Source: Gilvimarinus polysaccharolyticus (GTDB lineage Bacteria > Pseudomonadota > Gammaproteobacteria > Pseudomonadales > Cellvibrionaceae). Taken from it: 64,000 nt of DNA. Positions 23,431 to 32,338 of this stretch are shown here, in pieces; position 1 is the stretch's first letter, and every line of letters starts with the position of its first letter. Where the stretch lies: positions 176,307-240,306 of the forward strand of contig NZ_LFIJ01000001.1 of the NCBI RefSeq assembly GCF_001187555.1, written 5' to 3'. The notes beneath the pieces are model-generated. The model ran no database searches and was not told where the DNA came from. It was given only the letters and a program-made list of their open reading frames with translations. A program made the position numbers and the translations under genes.

Positions 23431-23846
23431 CGCAGGGTTAGCGTTGCCACGGGGTGAGCGGCGTCAAGCTTTAAAATCGAACGCTCAAAGTGGACCGACG
23501 GTTGCGATCGTCCCTGGCCAATAGTGCTGGCAAAGGGTTCGGTTGGTCGGTTTAGTGAGCGAGTGTTTAGCGTTTGATCGCCATTGATATCGATAAACGC
23601 GCGCATGGCGTATTGCCCGGCGGGGATCTCCAGTGGCAGCATCAAGTCTGAGGCCAGAGGTAAAAGGTGCTTGGATTGATGGGTGGCGGTTGTCTCCCAG
23701 CTGCCTTGGGCGGCGCGATAAACCGCTAAATATAGGGTTGCTCCCGGTGATAAGTTGTTCTCTAGTCGCACGCTAAACTCGTCCGCTAGGGCTGCACCGC
23801 AGCTTAGGCTAAGAGCGAGAAGTGTTAACTGTTGAATTTTACCCAT
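23343..23846 (-). CDS. DUF2141-like secreted protein
   Basis: A 167-residue protein with a clear Sec signal peptide (MGKIQQLTLLALSLSCGAALA, cleaved after about residue 21). The mature part follows the DUF2141 pattern: ENNLSPGATLYLAVYRA, LEIPAGQYAMRAFIDINGDQTLN and a final strand ATLTLRYPKG. Function is unknown. It overlaps the convergent dehydratase gene at its 3' end. It may be a periplasmic factor of the pigment locus or an unrelated passenger. Confidence 0.75.
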   Translation of the reverse strand: MGKIQQLTLLALSLSCGAALADEFSVRLENNLSPGATLYLAVYRAAQGSWETTATHQSKHLLPLASDLMLPLEIPAGQYAMRAFIDINGDQTLNTRSLNRPTEPFASTIGQGRSQPSVHFERSILKLDAAHPVATLTLRYPKGSPSVEAPAAEEPEANIVPEASSSR

Positions 23847-24009
23847 GGGGTACCTGTAATCGATTGCTTAAAAGGGTGGTTCTAGTAATCTAGGATGACT
23901 CTGGATTATTAGAGGTGCCCTTTAGGCTGTGGTAAACTAGCGCCCTGTTTGGGTGCGGGCTTTAACTGCATCATACTTAACATAGCCCCTATGCGGCAAA
24001 CCTACAGTA

Positions 24010-24957
24010 ATGGAGTGGGGCTTGGAAAACACCGATAATAAAAAGCGTGTTTTGGTGGTACATTACTCGCAAACTGGTCAGCTGGATCGAGTGGTTCAGT
24101 CTGTGGTCGGGCCATTGCAAAATGATGCCGCAATAACCGTAGATTACCTGACCATAAAACCGCAGGTGCCGTACCCGTTCCCGTGGCCTTTTATACAGTT
24201 TATTAATACTTTCCCTGAGGCTGCGCACCAAATAGATTGCCCGTTACAGCTGGACATCACGCAGTTGTACGAGCGTTACGACTTGGTTATTTTAGGGTAT
24301 CAGGTGTGGTTCTTGGCGCCTTCTATTCCGGTCTCATCTTTTTTAAATTCACCGGTTGCCCATAAGTTATTGGCCGATACTCCTGTAGTGACGGTGATTG
24401 CCTGTCGTAACATGTGGCTGCAAGCGCAAGAGAAAGTGAAAGCCCAGTTGGCCACTATCGGTGCAAAACTGGTGGGCAATATTGCCTTGGTGGATGAGGC
24501 CGGCAGTATCTTAAGTTTTTTTGCCACCCCGCTGTGGGTGCTAACTGGCCGGCGTGGACCATTTTGGTTTGGTATCCCTCGGGCTGGAGTTGCCGATGCG
24601 CAAATAACGGCTGCGGCGCGATTTGGTGAGGCCTTAGTCGCAAGGTTTAGTGCCAAGCAGCCAATGGATAGTACCGTTTTACAAGGGCTGGGTGCGGTAC
24701 GCATTAATGACAAACTTATTGCCAGTGAAAAAATAGGCACCCGCAGTTTTTATTTGTGGGGTAAATTGTTTTTAGCGTGTGGTAAGCCCAGCGCTTGGCT
24801 GCGTAAACCTTTGGCCTTGTTGTATGCGGTATTTTTGATCGCCATGATTGTAACGGTTGTGCCTATTACCGCGGTGTTAAAAAAACTGACAGCGCCGCTT
24901 ATGCGTGGTCGTATTACTAAACAAAAGCGCTACTACGCCGAACCATCTGGTGAGTAA
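24010..24957 (+). CDS. darA: Dialkylresorcinol-forming protein DarA (flavodoxin-like)
   Basis: A 315-residue protein with a flavodoxin-like N-terminus (VLVVHYSQTGQLDRVVQSV, phosphate-binding loop SQTGQ) and a hydrophobic C-terminal segment (about 265-295) suggesting membrane association. It corresponds to DarA of dialkylresorcinol clusters, which aromatises the cyclohexanedione made by DarB. darB follows 32 nt downstream. An internal TTG at 24022 has a better ribosome site (GGAGTGGGG) than the ATG at 24010, so the first four residues are uncertain. The assignment rests on recognising the family and the darB neighbour. Confidence 0.85.
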   Translation: MEWGLENTDNKKRVLVVHYSQTGQLDRVVQSVVGPLQNDAAITVDYLTIKPQVPYPFPWPFIQFINTFPEAAHQIDCPLQLDITQLYERYDLVILGYQVWFLAPSIPVSSFLNSPVAHKLLADTPVVTVIACRNMWLQAQEKVKAQLATIGAKLVGNIALVDEAGSILSFFATPLWVLTGRRGPFWFGIPRAGVADAQITAAARFGEALVARFSAKQPMDSTVLQGLGAVRINDKLIASEKIGTRSFYLWGKLFLACGKPSAWLRKPLALLYAVFLIAMIVTVVPITAVLKKLTAPLMRGRITKQKRYYAEPSGE

Positions 24958-24989
24958 CAACATTAGCTAATGGATTTGTCACAATTATC

Positions 24990-26138
24990 ATGTCTGTGAA
25001 ACCTGTTTATATTACTCGTACCGCTAGTTTTTTACCCAACGCCCCAGTTGCCAATGAGCAAATGGAAGCTTTGTTGGGGCAAGTGGGAGAACGACCTTCA
25101 CGCTCGCGTAAAATGATCTTGCGCAGCAATAAAATACACACCCGCTACTACGCAATCGACCCTGCCACTGGATTGCATAATTACACTAATGCCCAGTTGT
25201 GTGCCGAGGCGGTGCGTCGCCTTGAAGGGGACAGTTTTAGTTTGTCTGAGTTAACTTGTCTTGCGGCAGCGACGAGCTTTCCCGATCAAATTATGCCGGG
25301 GCATGGATCGATGGTGCACGGCGAGTTGGATGCCCCAGCCTGTGAAGTTATTAGCACCTCAGGTGTGTGTGCCAGCGGTATGTCAGCGCTTAAGTACGCA
25401 TGGCTTAATGTCGCCGCAGGGCAGCATGATCGCGCCGTCGCGGCAGCCTCAGAGGCTCCGTCGTACGCCATGAAGGCCGAGAATTTTACTCCCGAGGTGG
25501 CTCATAAAGTTGCCGAGCTAGAGGCGCATCCAGAGATCGCCTTTGAGAAAGACTTTTTGCGTTGGATGTTATCCGATGGCGCCGGTGCCGTGTTGTTGGA
25601 TCAGCAAAAGCCAGAGGGCTTGGCGTTGCGCGTCGAGTGGCTAGAAATATTTTCGTACGCCAGTGAGATGAGCACTTGTATGTACGCTGGCGGCCGCAAA
25701 GAAGAGGATGGCTCGTTAACTGGTTGGCAAGCGGTTGATTGTACTACTCGCGGCGCTCAGAGCTTTATGGCTATTACGCAAGATGTGAAACAGCTTAATG
25801 CCAACATTACCGCCTACACCACAGAAAAACCGCTGCCCATAATCAAACAGAAATACGCTTTAAGTGCCGCTCAAGTCGACCACTTTTTACCGCACTACTC
25901 ATCGGGTTATTTTCGAGAGCGCTTGGCTGAAGGGTTGGAGCGTGCGGGTTTTGCCATAGACTTTTCGCGTTGGTTTACCAACTTGTCCAACAAGGGCAAC
26001 ACCGGTGCGGCCTCTATGTATATTATGCTCGATGAGTTGATGGCCTCGGGCAAACTTAAGCGCGGTGAAAAAATACTGTGTTATGTTCCCGAAAGCGGTC
26101 GGTTCTCTGTGGCTTATATGCTGCTTGAGGTTGTGTAA
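24990..26138 (+). CDS. darB: Dialkylresorcinol ketosynthase DarB
   Basis: A 382-residue KASIII-type thiolase-fold enzyme. In characterised clusters DarB joins a beta-ketoacyl and an alpha,beta-unsaturated acyl thioester to a cyclohexanedione, later aromatised to a 2,5-dialkylresorcinol. The typical opening is present (ITRTASFLPNAPVANEQME, then KMILRSNKIHTRYYAID). The catalytic triad is Cys127 (SGVCASGM), His in FLPHYSSGYF and Asn in LSNKGNTGAAS. It is part of darA-darB-26195-26599. Confidence 0.92.
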   Translation: MSVKPVYITRTASFLPNAPVANEQMEALLGQVGERPSRSRKMILRSNKIHTRYYAIDPATGLHNYTNAQLCAEAVRRLEGDSFSLSELTCLAAATSFPDQIMPGHGSMVHGELDAPACEVISTSGVCASGMSALKYAWLNVAAGQHDRAVAAASEAPSYAMKAENFTPEVAHKVAELEAHPEIAFEKDFLRWMLSDGAGAVLLDQQKPEGLALRVEWLEIFSYASEMSTCMYAGGRKEEDGSLTGWQAVDCTTRGAQSFMAITQDVKQLNANITAYTTEKPLPIIKQKYALSAAQVDHFLPHYSSGYFRERLAEGLERAGFAIDFSRWFTNLSNKGNTGAASMYIMLDELMASGKLKRGEKILCYVPESGRFSVAYMLLEVV

Positions 26139-26194
26139 TCGCTTAGGTTGCTGTCGTTGATCTAGATAAACCCAGTTATAGCAAAGGATAAATT

Positions 26195-26599
26195 GTGCGC
26201 GTAGACGAGGTGCCCCAAGATAACAGCAGTACTTATGCCGGCCATAAAAAGCTGCTGTACGCGCGCGATGTCGATGGCCATTATACGCCGATACAGTCTT
26301 CTGGCTGGGAGCCCGAGGCCTGCGCCACACAAGATGCTGTGGCCCTGTACGAGTCCCAGGCGCGCGAAGCGCGCTTAGCTGTGGAGCAGGGAGTGAAGTC
26401 GCCGCTTTATTTTCATATGTATAACTGCCGAATGGATCTGCTGCTGTTGTCGCAACTAACCGGTTTGTGGCGCTGGCGTATTCGGCGGCATTTTAAACCC
26501 CAAATCTTCGCATCACTTAATAACGGCGTGTTAATGCGCTATGCCGTGGCGATGGATAAAACTCCCATTGAGCTGCAAACTTTGCCGGATAACTCTTAA
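26195..26599 (+). CDS. Hypothetical protein of the dialkylresorcinol operon
   Basis: A 134-residue protein started from a GTG preceded by AAGGA. It contains a well-structured stretch SPLYFHMYNCRMDLLLLSQLTGLWRWRIRRHF... split here as helix-rich, and ends in PIELQTLPDNS. No named family was recognised. Its stop overlaps the next start by one base (TAATG), so it is coupled to the BtrH-like gene and follows darB. A role in chain transfer or as a partner of the BtrH-like protein is possible but unproven. Confidence 0.75.
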   Translation: MRVDEVPQDNSSTYAGHKKLLYARDVDGHYTPIQSSGWEPEACATQDAVALYESQAREARLAVEQGVKSPLYFHMYNCRMDLLLLSQLTGLWRWRIRRHFKPQIFASLNNGVLMRYAVAMDKTPIELQTLPDNS

Positions 26600-27588
26600 T
26601 GACTTTTACCCACCAACAAGCGGCCCACTGCGAAAGTGGCGTTATTTCGGCGCTGTTAAGCCAGCACGGTTTAGCGATTTCTGAACCAATGGCGTTTGGT
26701 TTGGCCAACGCTTTGGCGTTTGCTTACATTCCTATTATTAAAATCGGTGGGCAGCCGCTTATTGCTTACCGCTTGCCACCCAAAGCGATTATTAAAAATG
26801 TTTGTAAGCGTTTAGGGGTGACGGTTAAGTTTCAAAAATTTAACGACCCTATTCGCGGTGCTCAAGTGTTGGATGATTTGGTCGAGCGCGGCACTTTAGT
26901 CGGGCTGCAAACTTCAGTGTATTACTTGCCTTATTTTCCCGAGCAAATGCGCTTTCATTTTAATGCTCACAACTTATTGATTTACGGTAAAGGTGAGCGA
27001 GGCTATCAGGTCAGTGACCCGATTTTTGAGCAGCCGGTGGAGGTTGCCTCGCGGGATCTTAACAAAGCGCGCTTTGTTCGCGGCCCCTTAGCGCCCAAGG
27101 GATTGCTGTATCGTATTGAGTCGGTGCCAGAGACGATAGATTACCCCAAGGCAATTCGCGCCGCGATTAGCAAAAACGTTAAGGTGATGACCGGCGCACC
27201 GCTGCCGGTTATTGGTATAAAAGGGGTGCGTTATCTGGCCGGCAAGATCGATAAGCTGAGCGGTTCGGTAAAACAGCAGCGCTTGTACCTGGGGCACATT
27301 GTTCGTATGCAAGAAGAGATCGGCACCGGTGGTGCTGGCTTTCGGTTTATTTATGCGTCTTTTTTACAAGAGGCCGCTGAGCTGCTGCAGGACGACACGC
27401 TTGCCCAAGCATCTGCCGCTATGACCGATGCCGGCGATTACTGGCGAGAGTTTGCCTTGCTGGTTGCTCGCGAGTGTAAGCGCGGCGACAGTATTAACCG
27501 CGCGCTACTGGCCGATGCTTTGCGCGGCTGCGCCGATCGCGAAGCGGTTGTCTGGCAGAGCTTAAAGGCTTGGTGTAAGGCCGGTTAG
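26599..27588 (+). CDS. BtrH N-terminal domain protein, candidate ACP-dependent acyltransferase
   Basis: A 329-residue protein with the BtrH/DUF4872 domain. The signature HCESGVISALLSQHGLAISE with Cys11 and MAFGLANALAFAY is present, and a His in RFHFNAHNLLIYG fits the second catalytic residue of this papain-like fold. BtrH in butirosin synthesis moves an acyl chain from an ACP to the aminoglycoside. Here a comparable transfer from one of the ACPs onto a hydroxyl or amine acceptor, for example the resorcinol, is a reasonable inference. It converges with the CLF gene, overlapping it by 4 nt. Confidence 0.8.
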   Translation: MTFTHQQAAHCESGVISALLSQHGLAISEPMAFGLANALAFAYIPIIKIGGQPLIAYRLPPKAIIKNVCKRLGVTVKFQKFNDPIRGAQVLDDLVERGTLVGLQTSVYYLPYFPEQMRFHFNAHNLLIYGKGERGYQVSDPIFEQPVEVASRDLNKARFVRGPLAPKGLLYRIESVPETIDYPKAIRAAISKNVKVMTGAPLPVIGIKGVRYLAGKIDKLSGSVKQQRLYLGHIVRMQEEIGTGGAGFRFIYASFLQEAAELLQDDTLAQASAAMTDAGDYWREFALLVARECKRGDSINRALLADALRGCADREAVVWQSLKAWCKAG

Positions 27589-28436
27589 CCCTCGATTATT
27601 ACCGCGCAGTATTCACCAAGGCTATTGCGATTAAGGTGGATCGCGCGTCCGGCTTGTGCCGCTAGCGCGGTTAGGGCTGCGCCAGAGTAAACCCCTTGAA
27701 TCACGGCAGCGCGAGAAAACTCTTGCCACGGGTAAGGCGCTAAGAGCGTTTGCTCGTCTGCGTTAGGGGCAAAGCTTAATTGAATGGCGGCGGCCGACTG
27801 TTGTTGCAACCAATCGCTAAGGGCCGCTAGGTTGTTAAAGTATACCGGCGTCTGCAATACGCTAGAGGCATCGTTAGATTGTTCGAGGAGCAACCAGTGG
27901 CTGCCCTCATGAAGTACTGCCGTGTTAGCGGCTAGCCCTAATCGCTCTAGCTGCTGAGCAAAAGGCAGCGTCACCTCGTCAAATCCACCTATCAAAGCTG
28001 TGCTTATTCGGCCACTATTAAGATCGAGACATGCGTGTAATAACGCCGCTTCAAAAGAAAACTCCTCTTGCGATACCACCAAAGTATTACCCGTAATTTG
28101 TAAGAGTTGGGTGAGGTAAAACCCAGCGGAATTTCCTAAGGAGTTAACAAAGTGCACCGGTTTAGGTAGCTGTCCCTCTTGCTCGATGGTACTAATAACT
28201 TGGGCCGAGGTGGCAACTGCGCCGTAGCGGGTTGCGAGATACAGGCCGGTCTCTGTTGGCAGTTCGCGCCCAGCTACGCAGCTTAGGCCGCCGGCTAAAC
28301 ACAATTGAATGTAACGATCGATGCGGCGAATACGCTGCGGTGTCCAGCGCGAGATAATGGCTTGCAAGTCGGGTCGCGGACCTTGCTCTGCGGTAAGAGC
28401 ATTAAAAATTGAGTAGCTGCTGGCGATACGAATCAT
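27585..28436 (-). CDS. Chain-length-factor-like truncated ketosynthase
   Basis: A 283-residue thiolase-fold protein lacking the catalytic Cys: the nucleophile position reads VSQEEFSFEA with Gln123, as in polyketide chain length factors. It also lacks the HGT and GHTLGA histidine motifs. It is coupled (ATGA) to the intact ketosynthase gene upstream at 28433-29593, so the two probably form a KS:CLF heterodimer. A second, separate CLF-like gene is at 32339. It would set the chain length for the resorcinol or acyl part. Confidence 0.8.
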   Translation of the reverse strand: MIRIASSYSIFNALTAEQGPRPDLQAIISRWTPQRIRRIDRYIQLCLAGGLSCVAGRELPTETGLYLATRYGAVATSAQVISTIEQEGQLPKPVHFVNSLGNSAGFYLTQLLQITGNTLVVSQEEFSFEAALLHACLDLNSGRISTALIGGFDEVTLPFAQQLERLGLAANTAVLHEGSHWLLLEQSNDASSVLQTPVYFNNLAALSDWLQQQSAAAIQLSFAPNADEQTLLAPYPWQEFSRAAVIQGVYSGAALTALAAQAGRAIHLNRNSLGEYCAVIIEG

Positions 28437-29593
28437 GCATTAGCTCCGCAGTCGCGAATAATCAGCGCATTGTTGTTGCCGCCAAAAGCAAAGCAGTTAA
28501 ATAAATAATTGCCGCTGGGGGCAGTTTGCGTTTGACGAATCAACGCAACCCCTAAGTGGCCGTCATTTATGGCGTGAGTGTTAGCGGGTAAGCGACCTTG
28601 TTGTAGCGCGCCTAGGCTGAGAGCGACTTCGAGTGCACCCGAGGCGCCTAAGGTGTGACCACAGAAAGGCTTTAGGGCAAATGCCGGGGGCATCTGGTGC
28701 GCAAACACATCGAGTAACGCGGCGGCTTCGGCCTCGTCGTTTTTCAGTGAGGCGGTGCCGTGGACTTTAATTGCGCAGATGTCGCGGGCTTCTATATTGC
28801 TATCGCTCAGTGCTTGGCGAATGGTTTTACTGAGTTCTTGACCATCGACATGGGCGGCGGTCAGGCTGTGATTATCAGTACCAATGGCGCCCCCCAGTAA
28901 TTGCCAGCGCTGCTCGTGTGGCGGTGTGTTAGAGCCACGACTTAAAAGTAAAGCGGCTAAGCTATCGCCCAATATTAAGCCGTCACGTTCGGCGCCAAAC
29001 GGTTGCATGCTCTGCCCCGGCGAGATCAGCCCTAAGCCGTAAAACCCTAACTGACTGGTGTGATTGGCTTGCTCGCTGCCCAATACTAAAGCGTGATCCA
29101 CTAAGCCTGCCTGCAACAGGCGGTGACCGTACAGCAGGGCATTGGAGCTTGAGGTGCAGGCTGTGGAGTAGGTGTGGTGGTGAGCCGACAACCCCAGCTC
29201 GCTGGCGAGTCGGGCAGCTAATTTGCCGTAACCAACAATGGGCATAGGCATTGCGGCGGCTCCGCGTTGTTGTAAATCCTCGCGGTAGCGCTGCTCAGAG
29301 ATGTGCACATCAAACGACGATGAGCCTATTAGCAATGCCGTGCGTTGACGTGCGGTGCCATCGAGGCCACACGCTAACAATAAGTTTTCTAAAAAAACAT
29401 TGAGGCGTTGATAAAAATCTTGCGCCGCAGGATCTTGCTTGCTGGAAAAATAGGGCAGCTGCAGAGGATCGTGCAGTTGCTCGAACGCTTGCGGCGACAG
29501 AGACTTTTGCTCGGCCAGTAGCGCTGTAACGCAACTGGCAAGATTTTCCCCAAGGCTACACTGAGCGTCTAGTTGACGAATATATGTAGGCAT
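28433..29593 (-). CDS. Beta-ketoacyl synthase (type II PKS-like)
   Basis: A 386-residue condensing enzyme with an intact triad: Cys146 in STACTSSSN, His in VHGTASLKND and His in CGHTLGASG. The C-terminal GGNNNALI loop is typical of the ApeO-like class. It sits directly between its ACP (29594-29863) and its CLF partner (27585-28436), all on the minus strand with 0-4 nt spacing. It represents a second elongating KS besides those in the aryl polyene operon. Confidence 0.93.
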   Translation of the reverse strand: MPTYIRQLDAQCSLGENLASCVTALLAEQKSLSPQAFEQLHDPLQLPYFSSKQDPAAQDFYQRLNVFLENLLLACGLDGTARQRTALLIGSSSFDVHISEQRYREDLQQRGAAAMPMPIVGYGKLAARLASELGLSAHHHTYSTACTSSSNALLYGHRLLQAGLVDHALVLGSEQANHTSQLGFYGLGLISPGQSMQPFGAERDGLILGDSLAALLLSRGSNTPPHEQRWQLLGGAIGTDNHSLTAAHVDGQELSKTIRQALSDSNIEARDICAIKVHGTASLKNDEAEAAALLDVFAHQMPPAFALKPFCGHTLGASGALEVALSLGALQQGRLPANTHAINDGHLGVALIRQTQTAPSGNYLFNCFAFGGNNNALIIRDCGANA

Positions 29594-29863
29594 CTACGGC
29601 GCGTTATCAACAATGGTTTGGGCTAGCGTATTAATATTTTTAAGGGCTCGGTGAGCGGCGGTGTTGCCCTCGATACGCACGCCGTATTGTTTTTTTATCG
29701 CCATACAAATTTGTAAAACATCCAGTGAGTCTAGGTCGAGTTGCTCGCCTAGCAAGGGCTGCTCGTCGTCGATATCTGCCGGGGTTAAATCTTCTTTGTC
29801 GCACTCTTCAATAATAAGCTCTTTAAGAGTCAGCTTGAGAGTGTCGGTGGCCGTGTCAAACAT
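29594..29863 (-). CDS. Acyl carrier protein
   Basis: An 89-residue ACP. The phosphopantetheine site is Ser46 in QLDLDSLDVLQICMAI. It abuts the ketosynthase gene and overlaps the end of the ABC permease gene by 8 nt. It would carry the chain built by the adjacent KS/CLF. Its N-terminus (about 20 residues) and acidic helix 1 are as in ordinary ACPs. Confidence 0.93.
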   Translation of the reverse strand: MFDTATDTLKLTLKELIIEECDKEDLTPADIDDEQPLLGEQLDLDSLDVLQICMAIKKQYGVRIEGNTAAHRALKNINTLAQTIVDNAP

Positions 29864-31028
29864 CGTGCTTGCCTCGTGTAATTAGCGCGGTAGATATTAA
29901 CCAAAGAATAAGCGCACCTACCAATAAGCGGGTGCAGGGGCCGGCAATGTCGGCCCAACTGCCACCGCGCACCAGTACAGCTAAAAACCCCTCTAACGCC
30001 CAGTTCATTGGCGACATTTGGGCTAGTGTTTGCATCAGCGGTGGCATTACAAAAGTGGGGATCATAATGCCGCCAATGGCGGCCAATAAAATATTGATTG
30101 CGCCGCTAATGGCGGTGGCCTGCTCAAGGGTGCGTGCCAGCGCGGCAATTAAACTTGCCAGTGCTAGTGCCATGGCGCTGGTGGCGCAGCCTATGGCAAA
30201 CAGTGCGGGTAGTTGAACGCGCAGCGATAAACCATCGGCTCCCAGCAGCGGTAGCAAAAACGCACCTAAAGCTAGCATAAGAATAAGTTGGAGCTGATTG
30301 ATTAAAAAGTAGGGCACTAGTTTGGCGCTGTAAATGATTCCCATGCTTACGCCAAAGGTGCGCAAACGGGTAAGTGTGCGTTGTTGGCGCTCTTGAATCA
30401 CCGTGGTAGAAATTGGAATGGCAATAAAAAACATGGCGAAAATTAACCAAGCGGGCACGCTTTGTTGCACCGCGTTAGGGTGCTCGTCTTGGCCGTCGGC
30501 AGCGGCTTCTGCTTGAATAAAACCCACATGCATTAATTGTTGTTCGGCATAGGCGCGGTCGTAGCCTAATGATTCGGCAATCTCGGTGGTGTTAAAGTGG
30601 GCAAATGCATCCTGTACCACCGCATTAATTAGTAGGCGGTCGTGTTGTGCAAGCTCGGGGGCAAAACGCAGTGTCATTCCTGGGGTGCGGCTGGGGTCTT
30701 CGAGAGCAGCGTCAAAGTCGGCCGTAAGGGTTAGCGCAAACAGCTGTTCTTTTGTGCTTAATTCCATTTGACCGCTGTTAGTTTTGGTAAAGCTTAGGTG
30801 TTGTTGTCGGTCTAATTCGGCGATAAATTTATCGCTTGCACGGCTGTTGTTGTTATCTTGCAGCCAGCCGGACAGCTGTAGTGCGGGCTGCTCCCCTAGC
30901 TGTTCTTGTAGGGCAAGCGACATAATTACAATAAATAAGCTGGGCATTAAAAACAGTACTAATAGTGCGTGCCAATCGCGAATTAGCAGTAGAGTTTCTT
31001 TGCGAATAGAAGCTATTAATGCGCTCAT
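29856..31028 (-). CDS. ABC-2 type transporter permease
   Basis: A 390-residue membrane subunit of an ABC-2 exporter. A first helix near residues 18-38 (LLVLFLMPSLFIVIMSLAL) is followed by a large extracytoplasmic domain (about 40-190) and five more helices from about 200, including the conserved gate region with AISGAINILLAAIGGIMIP. It overlaps the ATPase gene by 4 nt. It may move the finished resorcinol/polyene lipid or a precursor across the inner membrane. Confidence 0.92.
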   Translation of the reverse strand: MSALIASIRKETLLLIRDWHALLVLFLMPSLFIVIMSLALQEQLGEQPALQLSGWLQDNNNSRASDKFIAELDRQQHLSFTKTNSGQMELSTKEQLFALTLTADFDAALEDPSRTPGMTLRFAPELAQHDRLLINAVVQDAFAHFNTTEIAESLGYDRAYAEQQLMHVGFIQAEAAADGQDEHPNAVQQSVPAWLIFAMFFIAIPISTTVIQERQQRTLTRLRTFGVSMGIIYSAKLVPYFLINQLQLILMLALGAFLLPLLGADGLSLRVQLPALFAIGCATSAMALALASLIAALARTLEQATAISGAINILLAAIGGIMIPTFVMPPLMQTLAQMSPMNWALEGFLAVLVRGGSWADIAGPCTRLLVGALILWLISTALITRGKHDV

Positions 31029-31942
31029 GGGTGCTCCTTAAGGCCACTAATGCAATTTAGGTATACCTCTTCTAGACGCCGTTGCCCGTAGCGAATCTGC
31101 TGCACAGTAATGCCAGCCGCCTCTAGGCGGGAGAGTGCCGTGGCGGGGCTCAGCTGGCTGGCGGCTAAGTTTAGCTCCCACCAGTCGCCGGCTTGTTGTT
31201 GTGCGGCAAGCTCGGAGATGAGTGCGGCACTGGGATTGGTGTTTAACTTTAGGCTAATGGATTGCAGCTGTTCGCTTAATAGGTCGGTGAGCTGCCCTTG
31301 TAGCTGGATGCGGCCCTCGTTCATCACCGCCACCTTATGCGCTAACGTCTCTACTTCGCTAAGCAAATGTGAGGTGTAAATGATGGCGCTGCCTTCGGCG
31401 TTAAGTTCGCGCAGGGTGTTTAATAAAAAAGCCCTAGAGTGCGGATCGACGTTGGCGGTCGGCTCATCCAAAATGAGTAGCTTGGGTGATTGCAGTAAAG
31501 CTATGGCAAAGTTGAGGCGTCGTTTAAAGCCGCCCGAGAGTTGTCCGGCGCGGCGGTGCTCTACCTCAGACAGCTCGCAGCGGGCCAGGGCATGGATGAT
31601 GCGTTGACGCTTTTGTGGTGTGGCTAGCTTGAGTACTCCGGCAAAATACGCAAGGTTTTCACGTACGCTCAGGCGTGGGTAAAACGCGTATTCTTGGGGC
31701 ACTAAGGCAATGTCGGGGTGGCCTAGGTAAACGGGCTTGGTATTAAAGTGTACGCTGCCAGAGGTCGGGGTTAGCTGGCCGGTAATTAGCCCCACAAGGG
31801 TTGTTTTGCCGGCGCCATTGGGGCCTAACAACCCTAAAATCTCGCCTTCAGCGATATTAAGTGAGACGTCGACTAATTGTTTCTGCGGCTTTCGGTAAGA
31901 AAATGCCAGCTGGTTAACGCACAACAATGTCCCTGTCCTCAT
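31025..31942 (-). CDS. ABC transporter ATP-binding protein
   Basis: A 305-residue ATPase of an ABC-2 exporter. It has Walker A LLGPNGAGKTT, the Q-loop VPQEYAFYP, signature LSGGFKRRLNFAIALLQ, Walker B LLILDEPTANVDP and the switch His in YTSHLLSEVE. It is the first gene of the minus-strand operon (ATPase-permease-ACP-KS-CLF), facing the aryl polyene operon across a 396-nt divergent gap. Confidence 0.95.
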   Translation of the reverse strand: MRTGTLLCVNQLAFSYRKPQKQLVDVSLNIAEGEILGLLGPNGAGKTTLVGLITGQLTPTSGSVHFNTKPVYLGHPDIALVPQEYAFYPRLSVRENLAYFAGVLKLATPQKRQRIIHALARCELSEVEHRRAGQLSGGFKRRLNFAIALLQSPKLLILDEPTANVDPHSRAFLLNTLRELNAEGSAIIYTSHLLSEVETLAHKVAVMNEGRIQLQGQLTDLLSEQLQSISLKLNTNPSAALISELAAQQQAGDWWELNLAASQLSPATALSRLEAAGITVQQIRYGQRRLEEVYLNCISGLKEHP

Positions 31943-32338
31943 TCATATAAAGGCGCAACTATACCGCTTTTAAGATAAATATCCGAGGGCTCAAAGCAAT
32001 GCTGTTCGTTTGCTTTTGGGGTTAAGGTTAGTGGAGCCTAGGAGGAGGGAAGATGTTGCGAGGTTAATGCAGCCACTTAAGTTGATACTGCTATAGCGCT
32101 CGGTTCCCGCCATGCTTAATTAATGTGGTTGTCATCTGGCTTGCCGGCGTAATGCAGAACAGTGATAGGCTATTTAATACAGTTTACGCATTAGAGTGGG
32201 CCTAGCGACTCTTGTGGTGTAAAATGTGGCCGCGTTAACTGGCACGGCCGATTGGTAACCGTTAATTTGTTACAGCTGTGGTGCCAACGGATAATAAATG
32301 TATTTGCGGCGCGGCCGCCCTAACCAACGGATGATGCT
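31943..32338. other. Divergent promoter region between the two pigment half-clusters
   Basis: About 400 nt separate the ABC operon (minus) from the aryl polyene operon (plus). No gene is seen. A TAAAAT near 32220 could be a -10 element, but no matching -35 was clear. CCAACGGAT occurs twice (32284-32292 and 32324-32332), the second just before the first start codon. This gap probably holds the promoters of both operons. Confidence 0.45.
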
